From: Parafannyhessea umbonata
GTDB lineage: Bacteria > Actinomycetota > Coriobacteriia > Coriobacteriales > Atopobiaceae
Reading direction: 5' to 3'
DNA length: 64,000 nt
Assembly: GCF_900111255.1 (NCBI RefSeq)
Contig: NZ_FOGP01000001.1
Location: forward strand, 33,218-97,217
Of the stretch, positions 26,587 to 35,511 are shown piece by piece. Under the pieces are notes generated by a model. The model was not told the DNA's origin. It did not search any database and saw nothing but the letters and a program-made list of their open reading frames with translations. Each line of letters begins with the position of its first letter. Position 1 is the first letter of the stretch. Made by a program: the position numbers and the translations under genes.

Positions 26587-29169
26587 TTGAAGCTTGTAGT
26601 CACCGAGAAGAACGATGCTGCCCAGCAGATTGCGAGGCTTCTTGCAAATGCAGGTAAGCCCAAGCAGGACAAGGTGTATGACACCCCCGTCTATCGCTTT
26701 ACGGTCGATGGCGAGGAGTGGGTCAACATCGGTCTGAGGGGTCACATCCTGGCTCCCGACTTTGCCCGCGAGCTTCACTACAGCAAGAAGGAAGGCTGGA
26801 CCGCCGTTACCGCTGAGGGCGAGATTCTGCCCGCTAGCCTACCCGATACCCTGGCGCGTCCTCCCTACGACACCAAACGCAAGCCCTTCCTCAAGGATGG
26901 CGTTGACATCAAGGGATGGAAGGTCCCCAGCCTGCCGTATCTCATCTGGGCTCCCATCGAGAAGCAGCCAGCCGAGAAGGGCATCATTCGCGCGCTCAAG
27001 AACCTTGCCAAGAAGGCGGACTCCATCGTTATCGCGACGGACTTCGACCGCGAGGGCGAGCTCATCGGATCCGACGCCCTGCGCCAGATGCGCGAGGTCG
27101 CGCCCGACACGCCCGTCTCGCGCGCCCGCTACTCCGCCTTCACCAAGCCTGAGATCGAGCATGCCTTCAACAATCTGGTCGACCTCGACCAGAACCTCGC
27201 CGATGCCGGCGAGTCCCGCCAGTACATCGACCTCATCTGGGGCGCCGTCCTGACGCGCTACCTCACGATGGCCCGCTTCGGCGGCCTCGGCAACGTGCGC
27301 TCGGCAGGCCGCGTCCAGACGCCGACGCTTGCCATCGTGGTCGAGAAGGAGCGTGAGCGCAACGCGTTCGTCCCCGAGGACTACTGGGTGCTCTCTGGCG
27401 CGCTCGCCCCCAAGGGCTCCGACGACGACGGCTTCAAAGTCACGCATGCCACGGCTCGCTTTACCGACGAGCAGAAGGCGAACGCCGCCTTCGACCACGT
27501 GCGCGACGCAAAGGTTGCCACCGTCACCAATGTCGAGCGCAAGAGCCGCACCAACAAGCCGCCCGTGCCGTTCAACACCACGTCGCTGCAGACCGCCGCG
27601 GCAGCCGAGGGCATCAGCCCCGCACGCACCATGCGTCTTGCCGAGTCCCTCTACATGGACGGCCTCATCTCGTACCCGCGCGTCGACAACACGGTCTATC
27701 CCAAGTCGCTCGACCTCAAGGATGTTGTCAAGACGCTCTCGGCCGTGCCTCAGTACCGTCCCGTCTGCACGGACCTCCTGTCGAAGGAGAGCCTGACCGC
27801 AACCCGCGGTAAGCAGGAGACGACGGACCACCCGCCCATCTACCCCACCGGCGCAGCCGATCCCGACAAGCTCGAGGGTCCCGCCTGGAGGCTCTACAAC
27901 CTGATTGCCCGCCGCTTCCTGGCGACGCTCTCCGAGCCGTCGGTCACCGAGAGCACCAAGTTCTCCTTCGACGTGGAAGGCGAGCCCTTCTCCGCTTCGG
28001 GCACCGTCCTCGTCAAGCCGGGATTCCGAGCGATCTACCCCTACGGAATGAAGAAGGACGAGCAGCTTCCTGCCCTCGAGGTGGGGGACTCCTGCGACGT
28101 TCGCAAGATGGACCTCGAGGCCAAGCAGACCGAGCCTCCGGCGCGCTACAGCCAGGGTCGTCTCATCGCCGAGATGGAGAAGAGGGGTCTGGGCACGAAG
28201 TCCACGCGTGCCTCCATCATCCAGCGACTCTACGATGTCAAGTACCTCAAGAACGACCCGTGCGAGCCCAGCCAGCTGGGCATGGCCATCATCGACGCCC
28301 TCACGAAGTACGCGCCTCACATCACGAGCCCCGATATGACGGCCGTCCTCGAGTCTGACATGACCAGGGTGGCCGCCGGCGAGGACACGCAGGACGACGT
28401 CGTCAGGCACTCGCGCACGCTGCTGTCCGGCATGATCGACGCCCTCATCGAGCACAAGGACGACCTGGGCGACGCCATCGCCGACGCCGTCACCGCCGAC
28501 GCCAAGGTGGGCGTCTGTCCCAAGTGCGGCAGGGACCTCGTCATGAAGACCTCCGCCAAGAACCGCTCGAGCTTCATCGGCTGCATGGGCTGGCCCGACT
28601 GCGACGTGACCTATCCCGTCCCCAGCCGCGTGAAGGTCATCCCCATCGAAGGGGAGCAGGGTGTCTGCCCCGTCTGCGGCGCGCCCCGGATCAAGTGCCA
28701 GCCCTTCCGCAGCCGCGCGTACGAGATCTGCGTCAACCCCGCCTGCGAGACCAACCGCGAGCCCGACGTCAAGGTGGGCGAGTGTCCCGTCTGCGCCGCC
28801 GCCGGCAAGCACGGCGACCTCATCGCCCACAAGAGCGAGCGCACGGGCAAGCGCTTCATTCGCTGCGAGAACTACGACGTCTGCAGCGTCAGCTACCCGC
28901 TGCCCCAGCGCGGCGAGCTCCACGCTACGGGCGAGACGTGCCCGGATTGTGGTGCCCCCATCGTCGAGGTCGTCACCCAGCGTGGCCCGTGGCGCATCTG
29001 CGTTAACATGGACTGCCCCGGCAAGGAGAAGAAGGCCGCGGCCAAGGGCCGTGGCACGAGCCGCAAGACCAAGGGCGGCTCCAAGGGCACGGCCAAGAGT
29101 TCGTCGAAGAGCACCTCGAAGAGTGCCTCCAAGGGCGGCTCCAAGGGCGGCAAGCGCTCCTCCAAGTAG
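26587..29169 (+). CDS. topA: DNA topoisomerase I (type IA)
   Basis: 860-aa type IA topoisomerase that relaxes negative supercoils. The Toprim acidic motif DFDREGEL lies near residue 152, and the catalytic tyrosine is Tyr363 in GLISYPRVDN. After the core come at least three Cys4-type zinc ribbons (CPKCGR..., CPVCGAPR..., CPDCGAP...), then a 45-residue Lys/Ser/Gly tail expected to bind DNA. The start is TTG 26587, with AGAAGG about twelve bases upstream. The core resembles the archaeal-like TopA variants. The gene leads a cluster with tmk, holB and the PSP1 gene. Confidence 0.95.
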   Translation: MKLVVTEKNDAAQQIARLLANAGKPKQDKVYDTPVYRFTVDGEEWVNIGLRGHILAPDFARELHYSKKEGWTAVTAEGEILPASLPDTLARPPYDTKRKPFLKDGVDIKGWKVPSLPYLIWAPIEKQPAEKGIIRALKNLAKKADSIVIATDFDREGELIGSDALRQMREVAPDTPVSRARYSAFTKPEIEHAFNNLVDLDQNLADAGESRQYIDLIWGAVLTRYLTMARFGGLGNVRSAGRVQTPTLAIVVEKERERNAFVPEDYWVLSGALAPKGSDDDGFKVTHATARFTDEQKANAAFDHVRDAKVATVTNVERKSRTNKPPVPFNTTSLQTAAAAEGISPARTMRLAESLYMDGLISYPRVDNTVYPKSLDLKDVVKTLSAVPQYRPVCTDLLSKESLTATRGKQETTDHPPIYPTGAADPDKLEGPAWRLYNLIARRFLATLSEPSVTESTKFSFDVEGEPFSASGTVLVKPGFRAIYPYGMKKDEQLPALEVGDSCDVRKMDLEAKQTEPPARYSQGRLIAEMEKRGLGTKSTRASIIQRLYDVKYLKNDPCEPSQLGMAIIDALTKYAPHITSPDMTAVLESDMTRVAAGEDTQDDVVRHSRTLLSGMIDALIEHKDDLGDAIADAVTADAKVGVCPKCGRDLVMKTSAKNRSSFIGCMGWPDCDVTYPVPSRVKVIPIEGEQGVCPVCGAPRIKCQPFRSRAYEICVNPACETNREPDVKVGECPVCAAAGKHGDLIAHKSERTGKRFIRCENYDVCSVSYPLPQRGELHATGETCPDCGAPIVEVVTQRGPWRICVNMDCPGKEKKAAAKGRGTSRKTKGGSKGTAKSSSKSTSKSASKGGSKGGKRSSK

Positions 29170-29192
29170 CCGGGTTCTGAGGGGAGAAGGAC

Positions 29193-29882
29193 TTGAGCTC
29201 TGCTGCTGACACAACCAGGGGTGCGTTCGTAACGCTCGAGGGCGTCGACGGTGCCGGGAAGACCACCCAGGCCGACGCGCTCGCACGCTCTCTCGAGGCC
29301 ATGGGTCGCGAGGTGGTGCGCCTGCGAGAGCCTGGGGGAACGCCGATTTCCGAGAAGATCCGAGCCATCCTGCTCGACCCCGACAACGTCGCCATGACGG
29401 ACGAGTGCGAGCTTCTGCTCTATGAGGCTTCCCGCGCGCAGCTGGTGAGGCAAACCGTCGTGCCTGCCCTCAAGCGCGGTGCCGTCGTGCTGTGCGACAG
29501 GTTCTACGATTCCACCTATGCATACCAGGCAGGCGGGCGACAGCTTGACGAGACGCTGGTCGACCGCTGTAACGAGCTCGGCAGCTGCGGCGTCAAGCCC
29601 GACGCCACCGTCGTGTTCGACATCGATCCCGCCCGCGCCTTCGCACGAGCCACCAAGGACGGTGCCGATCGACTCGAGGAGGAGGGGCTCGCGTTCCAGC
29701 GTCGCGTTCGCGAGGCCTACCTGAGGCTCGCCGAGCGCGAGGGCGGGCGCCTGCGCGTGATCGACGCCTCGGGAAGCCCGGATGAGGTCTTCTTGCGCCT
29801 GCGCGATGCGCTCTCGGATGTTCTTTTGGTGACAGACGACGCAAGGGGCGCCTTCGAAAGGGGTGTCGGCGATGTCCGCTAA
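29193..29882 (+). CDS. tmk: Thymidylate kinase
   Basis: 229-aa dTMP kinase, making dTDP from dTMP and ATP. P-loop GVDGAGKTT is at residues 17-25, the DRFYDST motif near 105 carries the conserved Asp-Arg, and the lid-type Arg residues follow. The start is TTG 29193, preceded by GGGGAGAAGG. It overlaps holB by 11 bases, so the two are translationally coupled. The dCMP deaminase at 1337 feeds the same pathway from elsewhere in the window. Confidence 0.95.
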   Translation: MSSAADTTRGAFVTLEGVDGAGKTTQADALARSLEAMGREVVRLREPGGTPISEKIRAILLDPDNVAMTDECELLLYEASRAQLVRQTVVPALKRGAVVLCDRFYDSTYAYQAGGRQLDETLVDRCNELGSCGVKPDATVVFDIDPARAFARATKDGADRLEEEGLAFQRRVREAYLRLAEREGGRLRVIDASGSPDEVFLRLRDALSDVLLVTDDARGAFERGVGDVR

Positions 29883-31026
29883 CGTCTCTGCGGCCGCGGC
29901 CCCCAAGGCCCTCGAGGCCCTGGCACAGCAGCCCCGCGTACAGAGGTTCTTCTCGGCTGCGGTGGCCGAGGGGCGCCTGAGCCACGCCTACCTGTTCGTC
30001 GGTGCGCCGGGCTCGGGCATGAAGGAGTCGGCCTGCGCCATCGCGCAGTGCGTGGTCTGCCCCAATGGCGGAGACGCCAGCTGCGACGAGTGCATTCGTG
30101 TCGCGCACCGCACGCACCCCGACGTCCGATGGCTCTCCCCGCAGAGCGTCTCGGGCTATCTGGTCTCGCAGGTGCGTGATCTCATCGAGGACGTCTCGCT
30201 GGCGCCCGTGCGTGCATCGTCGAAGGTCTACGTTCTCGACGACGTTGGCATGCTTCGGGGGACGGCTGCAAACGCCCTGCTCAAGACTATTGAGGAGCCG
30301 CCGGCGGGCGTCGTGTTCATCCTCATTGCGCGTACCGTGGCGAGCGTCCTGCCCACCATCGTCTCGCGCTGCCAGGTCATTCCCTTCTCGATCGTTTCGC
30401 CGGACGCGGCCGAGAAGGCCGTCGAGCTCGCCTGTGGCGCGACGGCCACCGAGGCCAGGATCGCGCTCTCCGTGGCGCAGACCCCGGAGCGTGCGGCGGA
30501 GTTCCTGAAGTCGATGGATCGCCGACAGGTCCGCAGGATCGTCGTCAGGGTCCTGGGCGAGCTTGAGCGTGACGACTCCTGGGACGTGCTCAAGGCGGCC
30601 AAGGAGATAGTCGAGGCAGTTCGCGTTCCGCTTGGCGACCTGAGGGACGCTCAGGAGAAGGCTCTCGACGAGAACTCCGACTACCTTGCCAAGTCGGCCA
30701 TGAAGCGAATCGAGGACGCGAACAAGCGCGAGCTAACCGCGCGCGAGCGTTCGGGTATGATGGAGGCGCTTGCGGCCGCGGACTCGCTTCTGAGGGACGT
30801 CCTGCTGCGCTGCGAGGGCGTCTCGACCCCAATCGTAAACGAGGACGCCGCCGACGTGGTCGATCGCATAGCGGCCTCGTCGTGCACCGAAGCAACCGTC
30901 AGGGCGCTCGACGCCATCACGCGCGCGTCTCACAACCTGACCAGAAACGTATCGCCACAGCTGACCCTCGAGGTCATGCTTCTTTCCGTCAAGGAGGCAC
31001 TTGCATGCCCACCGTCATCTCGGTGA
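29872..31026 (+). CDS. holB: DNA polymerase III subunit delta' (clamp loader)
   Basis: 384-aa AAA+ clamp-loader subunit. HAYLFVGAPGSGMKESA replaces the usual Walker A GxxGxGKT: the Lys-Thr is lost, as expected for delta', which does not hydrolyse ATP. A zinc module is formed by CVVCPNGGDASCDEC. The sensor-1 region is LLKTIEEPPAGVVFIL, with the characteristic EEP. The start at 29872 follows GAAAGGGG and lies inside the tmk end; GTG 29863 is a poorer option. The 3' end overlaps the PSP1 gene start by 22 bases. It is part of the tmk-holB-PSP1 order also found in Firmicutes. Confidence 0.93.
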   Translation: MSANVSAAAAPKALEALAQQPRVQRFFSAAVAEGRLSHAYLFVGAPGSGMKESACAIAQCVVCPNGGDASCDECIRVAHRTHPDVRWLSPQSVSGYLVSQVRDLIEDVSLAPVRASSKVYVLDDVGMLRGTAANALLKTIEEPPAGVVFILIARTVASVLPTIVSRCQVIPFSIVSPDAAEKAVELACGATATEARIALSVAQTPERAAEFLKSMDRRQVRRIVVRVLGELERDDSWDVLKAAKEIVEAVRVPLGDLRDAQEKALDENSDYLAKSAMKRIEDANKRELTARERSGMMEALAAADSLLRDVLLRCEGVSTPIVNEDAADVVDRIAASSCTEATVRALDAITRASHNLTRNVSPQLTLEVMLLSVKEALACPPSSR

Positions 31027-32549
31027 AGTTCAAATATGCTGCTCATGACCTGTGGTTTGACCCCAGGGACACTGGCGCCCAGGAGGGTGACCACCTGATC
31101 TGCGCGACGGAGCGCGGCCAGGAGATCGGCCTTGCCACGATGGACGCGCGCGAGGTGAGCGAAGAGCACCTGTGCGAGGTCATCGGCGAGGGCGGCAAGC
31201 TCAAGGCCGTCGAGCGCATTGCGACCGATGCCGACCTCTCGCGCGCGGAGATGCTTGCCCAGAGGGGCGAGGACGCATTCCCCACCTTCCGCGCGCTCGT
31301 GCACGAGTCGGAGCTCGACATGAAGCCCATCGGCGTCGAGTACCTCTTTGGCGGCGGCAAGGTCGTGTGCTACTTCTCGGCGGAGGAGCGCGTCGACTTC
31401 CGCCAGCTCGTTCGTGACCTGAGCCGTGAGCTTCACGAGCGCATCGACATGCGTCAGATTGGCGTTCGCGAGGAGGCCGCCATCGTCGGCGGCTTTGCGC
31501 ACTGCGGGCAGGAGCTCTGCTGCTCGCGCTTTGGCACGCAGTTCGAGCCGGTCTCGATTCGCATGGCCAAGGAGCAGGACCTGCCCCTCAACTCATCCAA
31601 GATCTCTGGCGCCTGTGGTCGCCTCATGTGCTGCCTGCGCTACGAGTTCGAGGCCTACCGCGACTTCAAGCAGCGTGCGCCCAAGCGCAACGCCGTAATC
31701 GAGACGCCCCTTGGCAAGGCGAAGATTGTCGAGTATGACACGCCCAAGGAGCAGATCTGCCTTCGCCTTGAGAACGGCAAGCAGGTGCGCGTGCCGCTAG
31801 CCGACATGGAGGCCTCCGAGGCCGCCCACAAGAAGAGTCGCGATTTGGGCTGCGCCTGCCGTCCCGACACCGTGACCCGCCAGGCGCTCGAGAGGCTCGA
31901 TTCGCCTGACGTGCAGATGGCGCTGGCCGAGCTCGACCGCCAGATGGGCGTCACTCCTGCAGAGACCTTCGACGCCGCCGACATCTTCGTCGAATCGAAG
32001 CCCAAGCGCCGCCGCTCGCGCAAGTCGCAGGACGAGACCGGGTCCAACGACCAGCCGGGCGCATCTAGGCGCGCGCGCAAGTCGGGCGAGGAGGGCGCTT
32101 CCGAGGCTCCCGCACGCCCGCGTCGTCGTCGCAAGAAGAGCACCGTTGCTTCCGCCGCTGCCGATCAACAGGGAACGGCCGAGAAGAGCCAGCAGCCCAA
32201 GGAGGCTAGGTCCCACCGCAGGCGCCATCACCACTCCGCCTCGGGCGACCAGGCCTCGCAGGCGTCGCGCGCGCAGCAGCGCAGTGACGGTAAGGGCCGC
32301 GGCGAGCAGGGCACGTCTGGTTCCCAGGGCGCTCCCAAGAGGCGACGTCGCCCTGGAGACCACGGTGGGCAACAGACGACTCAGACCGCCCACAAGGGTT
32401 CGGGACAGGGTAGCAAGCGCCAGCAGCCGCAGCCTGCGGAGGGCGCCGAGAAGCCCAAGAGGCGTCGTCGCCATCGCGGCCATGGAAGGGGCTCGCAGGG
32501 TGACGGAAACGCCAACGGCGGTGGCAAGGGCGCGTCCCCTGCCGAATAG
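31005..32549 (+). CDS. PSP1-domain protein (RicT/YaaT-like) with long basic tail
   Basis: 514-aa protein. The first 300 residues form the PSP1 domain with the Cys-rich core: HCGQELCCSRF and SGACGRLMCCLRYE. In B. subtilis, RicT with these Cys residues helps bind Fe-S clusters and modulates RNase Y. A later CACRPD adds more Cys. Residues 330-514 are a low-complexity Lys/Arg/Ser/Gly extension with repeated RRRR blocks, absent from typical RicT (about 275 aa), and likely to bind RNA or DNA. ATG 31005 has AAGGAGG upstream, inside the holB end. A terminator follows. Confidence 0.9.
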   Translation: MPTVISVKFKYAAHDLWFDPRDTGAQEGDHLICATERGQEIGLATMDAREVSEEHLCEVIGEGGKLKAVERIATDADLSRAEMLAQRGEDAFPTFRALVHESELDMKPIGVEYLFGGGKVVCYFSAEERVDFRQLVRDLSRELHERIDMRQIGVREEAAIVGGFAHCGQELCCSRFGTQFEPVSIRMAKEQDLPLNSSKISGACGRLMCCLRYEFEAYRDFKQRAPKRNAVIETPLGKAKIVEYDTPKEQICLRLENGKQVRVPLADMEASEAAHKKSRDLGCACRPDTVTRQALERLDSPDVQMALAELDRQMGVTPAETFDAADIFVESKPKRRRSRKSQDETGSNDQPGASRRARKSGEEGASEAPARPRRRRKKSTVASAAADQQGTAEKSQQPKEARSHRRRHHHSASGDQASQASRAQQRSDGKGRGEQGTSGSQGAPKRRRRPGDHGGQQTTQTAHKGSGQGSKRQQPQPAEGAEKPKRRRRHRGHGRGSQGDGNANGGGKGASPAE

Positions 32550-32616
32550 GCCGGCTCGTCCGATTGTGCCCTGACCGCAACGACATAAGGCCTCGCGGGA
32601 CGTTCTGCGTGGCTGC

Positions 32617-32650
32617 GAGGGAGGTCGCCTTTGCGGGCGGCCTCCCTCTT
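32617..32650 (+). terminator. Intrinsic terminator after the replication cluster
   Basis: GAGGGAGGTCGCC pairs with GGCGGCCTCCCTC (one G-T wobble) around a 6-base loop and is followed by TTCGT. It lies 70 bases after the PSP1 stop and closes the topA-tmk-holB-PSP1 transcript. Confidence 0.8.
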
Positions 32651-32725
32651 CGTGTCTGCTCGCGGGACTCCACACCCCCGTTGTGGCGCCGTCTTGAATT
32701 CATGTCCTTCTCGTCTGCAATACTA

Positions 32726-32739
32726 CGAACATATGTTCT
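32726..32739. promoter_or_regulatory. LexA-type SOS box
   Basis: CGAACATATGTTCT contains the perfect 12-bp palindrome GAACATATGTTC and matches the Gram-positive LexA/DinR consensus CGAACRNRYGTTYC at 13 of 14 positions. It lies 61 bases before the ATG of the small gene at 32800, directly after the terminator of the upstream operon. Confidence 0.7.
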
Positions 32740-32799
32740 TATATGAGGTGGCGTCGCGAGGCGGATGCTCGTGCGCCGCGCTTCGGGAGGGCGAGGACC

Positions 32800-33069
32800 A
32801 TGGGTTACGACGACAGAAGGAAGCACTACGTCAGGGTCGTCTCGTCGACCGACGTCGACGGACGCGTCGTCCCGCTCTGCATCGTGTGGGACGACGACAC
32901 ACGCTACGAGGTCGACCGAGTGCTGGGGGTGCGCCATGCGTACTCTCGCCGAACCGGTGCGAAGGGGCTGCGCTACAGCATCCAGGTCGACGGCAGGCAG
33001 ACCTACCTGTACTACGAGGATCCCCGCTGGTTTGTGGAGGCGAAGGTCAGGCCGAGCTACCTGGGCTAG
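32800..33069 (+). CDS. Small SOS-box-preceded protein, 89 aa
   Basis: 89-residue soluble protein. The pattern VVPLCIVWDDDTRYEVDRVL, then GLRYSIQVDGRQTYLYYEDPRWFVEAK, reads as a small all-beta domain. It resembles short proteins of the DUF6504 type often found beside translesion polymerase genes; this resemblance is from memory. No such polymerase is in the window. ATG 32800 has GCGAGGA upstream; the frame can start at 32743 but without an SD. The LexA-like box upstream makes DNA-damage induction likely. queD starts 71 bases downstream. Confidence 0.7.
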   Translation: MGYDDRRKHYVRVVSSTDVDGRVVPLCIVWDDDTRYEVDRVLGVRHAYSRRTGAKGLRYSIQVDGRQTYLYYEDPRWFVEAKVRPSYLG

Positions 33070-33140
33070 GCATGGCACAATGGTTGCGTACAGACGGGTG
33101 CGCGCCGCGGACGGCCGCGGCGCGCGGATGCGGAGCGGAC

Positions 33141-33563
33141 ATGTTTGGACTCAAGACGGAAGCAAGCTTTGACGGCGCACACTTTCTGGCCGACTACTAT
33201 GGCAAGTGCGAGAACCTCCACGGCCATCGTTGGCGTGTGGTCGCCTATGCCCGCCAGGAGTCCCTTCAGACGGAGGGAACGATGCGTGGCATGGTGCTGG
33301 ACTTTGGCGTCTTCAAAAAGGCGCTGCGTTCCATCGTCGGCGAGTTCGACCACATGTTCCTGGTGGAGGAGGGCACCCTCAAACAGGCGACCGTCGACGC
33401 GCTGGAGGGGGAGGGCTTCACCCTCAAGATGCTTCCGTTCCGCACCACCGCGGAAAACCTGGCGCGCTACTTCTACGGACGCCTGGAGCAGGAGGGCATC
33501 CCCGTCGCGCAGGTCGACGTGTACGAGACGCCGCTCAACTGCGCCAGCTACTTTGGAGAATAG
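33141..33563 (+). CDS. queD: 6-carboxy-tetrahydropterin synthase (QueD/PTPS family)
   Basis: 140-aa QueD-type enzyme, making 6-carboxy-5,6,7,8-tetrahydropterin in queuosine synthesis. Zinc ligands are His in FDGAHFL and the pair in NLHGHRW; the catalytic Cys is in YYGKCENLHGH (Cys23). The Glu of VDVYETPLNCASY is the pterin anchor. Length matches the family. ATG 33141 is the first in-frame start next to the homologous N-terminus; the SD (GGAGCGGAC) is moderate. No other queuosine genes are seen nearby. Confidence 0.92.
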   Translation: MFGLKTEASFDGAHFLADYYGKCENLHGHRWRVVAYARQESLQTEGTMRGMVLDFGVFKKALRSIVGEFDHMFLVEEGTLKQATVDALEGEGFTLKMLPFRTTAENLARYFYGRLEQEGIPVAQVDVYETPLNCASYFGE

Positions 33564-33569
33564 CGTCCG

Positions 33570-34271
33570 CTAACCCTCGTTGCCCAGGATGGGGTGCTCG
33601 TCGTCCGCGCTTGCGAAGTTCTGGGGAATCAGGACGTGCTCGAAGCGCGTGAGCCACTTGCTGAAGAGGTGGACCATGGTGCCGGTAAGCGCGGCCATCA
33701 CAATGGTGCCCTCGCGGATGCAGAGCAGCCTGTGGAAGGCTACCAGGTTCATGGCGAGCGCCGTCGCCGCCATGCTGGAGTCCGTAATGACGCGGATGCG
33801 GCCAAAGTCACTGTGGGTGACCTGCGTGAGCACACGGCAGAGGCCGTCTGCGGCCATAAGTCCCACGTGACTGATGAGCTGCAGGTACGATCCGAAGGCC
33901 TGGCTTGCGATGGCGAGGGCCAGGATCACGACCTGCAGGGGGTAAACGCTGGGGCTGAGCCACGAGATGATGAGCATCGCGGCGTCGACGAAGCTTCCAA
34001 ATATCGCGCACAGCACCAGCTGCTGGGCGATGTCGAACCAGTTGCACTTGGAACGCAGAATCAGGACTTGCGCCAGGGCGAGAAGCGCGTTGAATCCTCC
34101 GACGTAGGCACCATAGCTCGCCTGCGGCAGGAGAGTGCTGAGCGTGTAGGGTATGGCCGAGAGGGGTGACGTCCCAAGTCCCGCTTTGGTGCTGAAGGCG
34201 ACTCCCAATGCGATGAAGAAGAGTCCCGAAACCATGATGACGTAGCGCTTTACTCTCTCGGCAATGCTCAT
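33570..34271 (-). CDS. YczE/YitT-type membrane protein (DUF6198-like)
   Basis: 233-aa protein with five or more membrane helices. The N-terminal YVIMVSGLFFIALGVAFSTKAGLGTSPLSAIPYTLS is typical of the YczE/YyaS family, with the conserved GLGTSP. The function is unknown; such proteins are sometimes near transporters or regulators. The start at 34271 follows AGAGGAG. It is convergent with queD, separated by only 6 bases, and follows the SDR gene on the same strand after a strong terminator. Confidence 0.8.
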   Translation of the reverse strand: MSIAERVKRYVIMVSGLFFIALGVAFSTKAGLGTSPLSAIPYTLSTLLPQASYGAYVGGFNALLALAQVLILRSKCNWFDIAQQLVLCAIFGSFVDAAMLIISWLSPSVYPLQVVILALAIASQAFGSYLQLISHVGLMAADGLCRVLTQVTHSDFGRIRVITDSSMAATALAMNLVAFHRLLCIREGTIVMAALTGTMVHLFSKWLTRFEHVLIPQNFASADDEHPILGNEG

Positions 34272-34392
34272 ATAGCTCCTCTCTACATTCAATTGTTTTT
34301 TAAACGTTAACAAATCAAAGCTCTAAAAAAATGGAGCAAGTATGTGGTCTTTCTCTTCATACAATGCATTGATTTATGTGTTTTGGTGACAT

Positions 34393-34423
34393 AAAAGGGG
34401 CGCCGGACACTGTCCGGCGCCCC
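34393..34423 (-). terminator. Strong intrinsic terminator after the SDR gene
   Basis: GGGGCGCCGGACA pairs perfectly with TGTCCGGCGCCCC. On the minus strand it is followed by TTTTAT. It lies 48 bases beyond the SDR stop codon and separates it from the YczE-type gene. Confidence 0.9.
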
Positions 34424-34470
34424 TGCGTTTCTCTTGCGGAAGGCGTGTGCCTTCCCACGTTTGGCGCTAG

Positions 34471-35247
34471 CTACATGCAGGTGTAGCCGCCGTCGACGGG
34501 CAGCTGAACGCCCGTGACGTAGGACGAGGCGGGAGACGCCAGGAAGAGGGTGGCGGTGTCGAGCTCGCCCTCGTTGCCGTAGCGTTCCTCGGGGATCATC
34601 GTCTTGGCGTTCTGCTGGAAGAACTCGGAGTCGAGCGTCTCCTGCGTGAGTGGCGTGTAGAAGTAGCCCGGGCAGATGGAGTTGACGGTGATGTTGTACT
34701 TGCCCCACTCGGCCGCGAGTGCGCGCGTCAGGTTGACGACGCCGCCTTTTGCCGCGTGATAGGGTGCGGAGCCCGCAACCTTGTTGCCCACCAGGCCGTA
34801 CATGGAAGCGATGTTGATGATGCGGCCGTAGTTGGCGGGAATCATGGCCTTCTTGGCAACCGCGCGCGCAACGCGGAAGGTGCCGAACAGGTCGATCTGC
34901 ATCTCGTTGCCGAACTGGTCGTCGGTGATGTCCTCTGCGGGGGCGACGGCGCCGGTGCCGGCGTTGTTGACGAGGATGTCGATGCGCCCGAACTTCTCGT
35001 AGACGGCGTCTACCATCTGGTTAACGACGTCGGTGTCGGTGATGTCGCACTTGTAGTACCAGGTGGGAACGCCAAACTCTGCGGCGATCTCCTCTGCGAC
35101 CTCCTGAACCTTGTTCTCGCGGCGAGCGGTTGCCACGATGGTCGCACCCTGAGAAGCGAGCGCCTTTGCCATCTGGACGCCCAGGCCTCCAGAGCAGCCG
35201 GTGACGATGGCGACGTGGTCCTTGAGGTCGAAGTAGTTACGATCCAT
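34471..35247 (-). CDS. Short-chain dehydrogenase/reductase (SDR)
   Basis: 258-aa classical SDR. The cofactor loop is TGCSGGLG near residues 16-23, with Arg residues after strand 2 (TARRENK) that suggest NADP or dual use. NNAG is present, and the catalytic Ser (IASMYG), Tyr and Lys (YHAAK) are intact. The C-terminal VQLPVDGGYTCM is normal. The overall pattern resembles gluconate 5-dehydrogenase and sugar-alcohol dehydrogenases, so a polyol or sugar acid is the likely substrate. The start at 35247 has AAGGAGG. It is transcribed alone, divergent from the GH5-like gene. Confidence 0.9.
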   Translation of the reverse strand: MDRNYFDLKDHVAIVTGCSGGLGVQMAKALASQGATIVATARRENKVQEVAEEIAAEFGVPTWYYKCDITDTDVVNQMVDAVYEKFGRIDILVNNAGTGAVAPAEDITDDQFGNEMQIDLFGTFRVARAVAKKAMIPANYGRIINIASMYGLVGNKVAGSAPYHAAKGGVVNLTRALAAEWGKYNITVNSICPGYFYTPLTQETLDSEFFQQNAKTMIPEERYGNEGELDTATLFLASPASSYVTGVQLPVDGGYTCM

Positions 35248-35511
35248 GGATAATGCCTCCTTGCTGATTGCCGACCGATGATGGCACGATTGTGTCAACG
35301 CTCACAGGCTACCCGTGGGTCTTTCATTCATTCACGGGGATTCTGGTGGGCGAGCTGCTTTGCCCTACGGGCGCAAATGCTGCCTGCAATGTGATGTTTT
35401 GATGACACGTCCGTTCAAAAAAGGCTCCGTCTGGTGGCGACCGCGCATTACTTGCCTCATCGAGTGCGTATACTCGAACTACTCAATTCGTGGTCGCAAG
35501 GGGGGATGGCT

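Noticed and set aside
26839..29286. 815-codon open frame antisense to topA
   Set aside because: Shadow of topA; no SD and only Ala/Gly/Arg-rich sequence.
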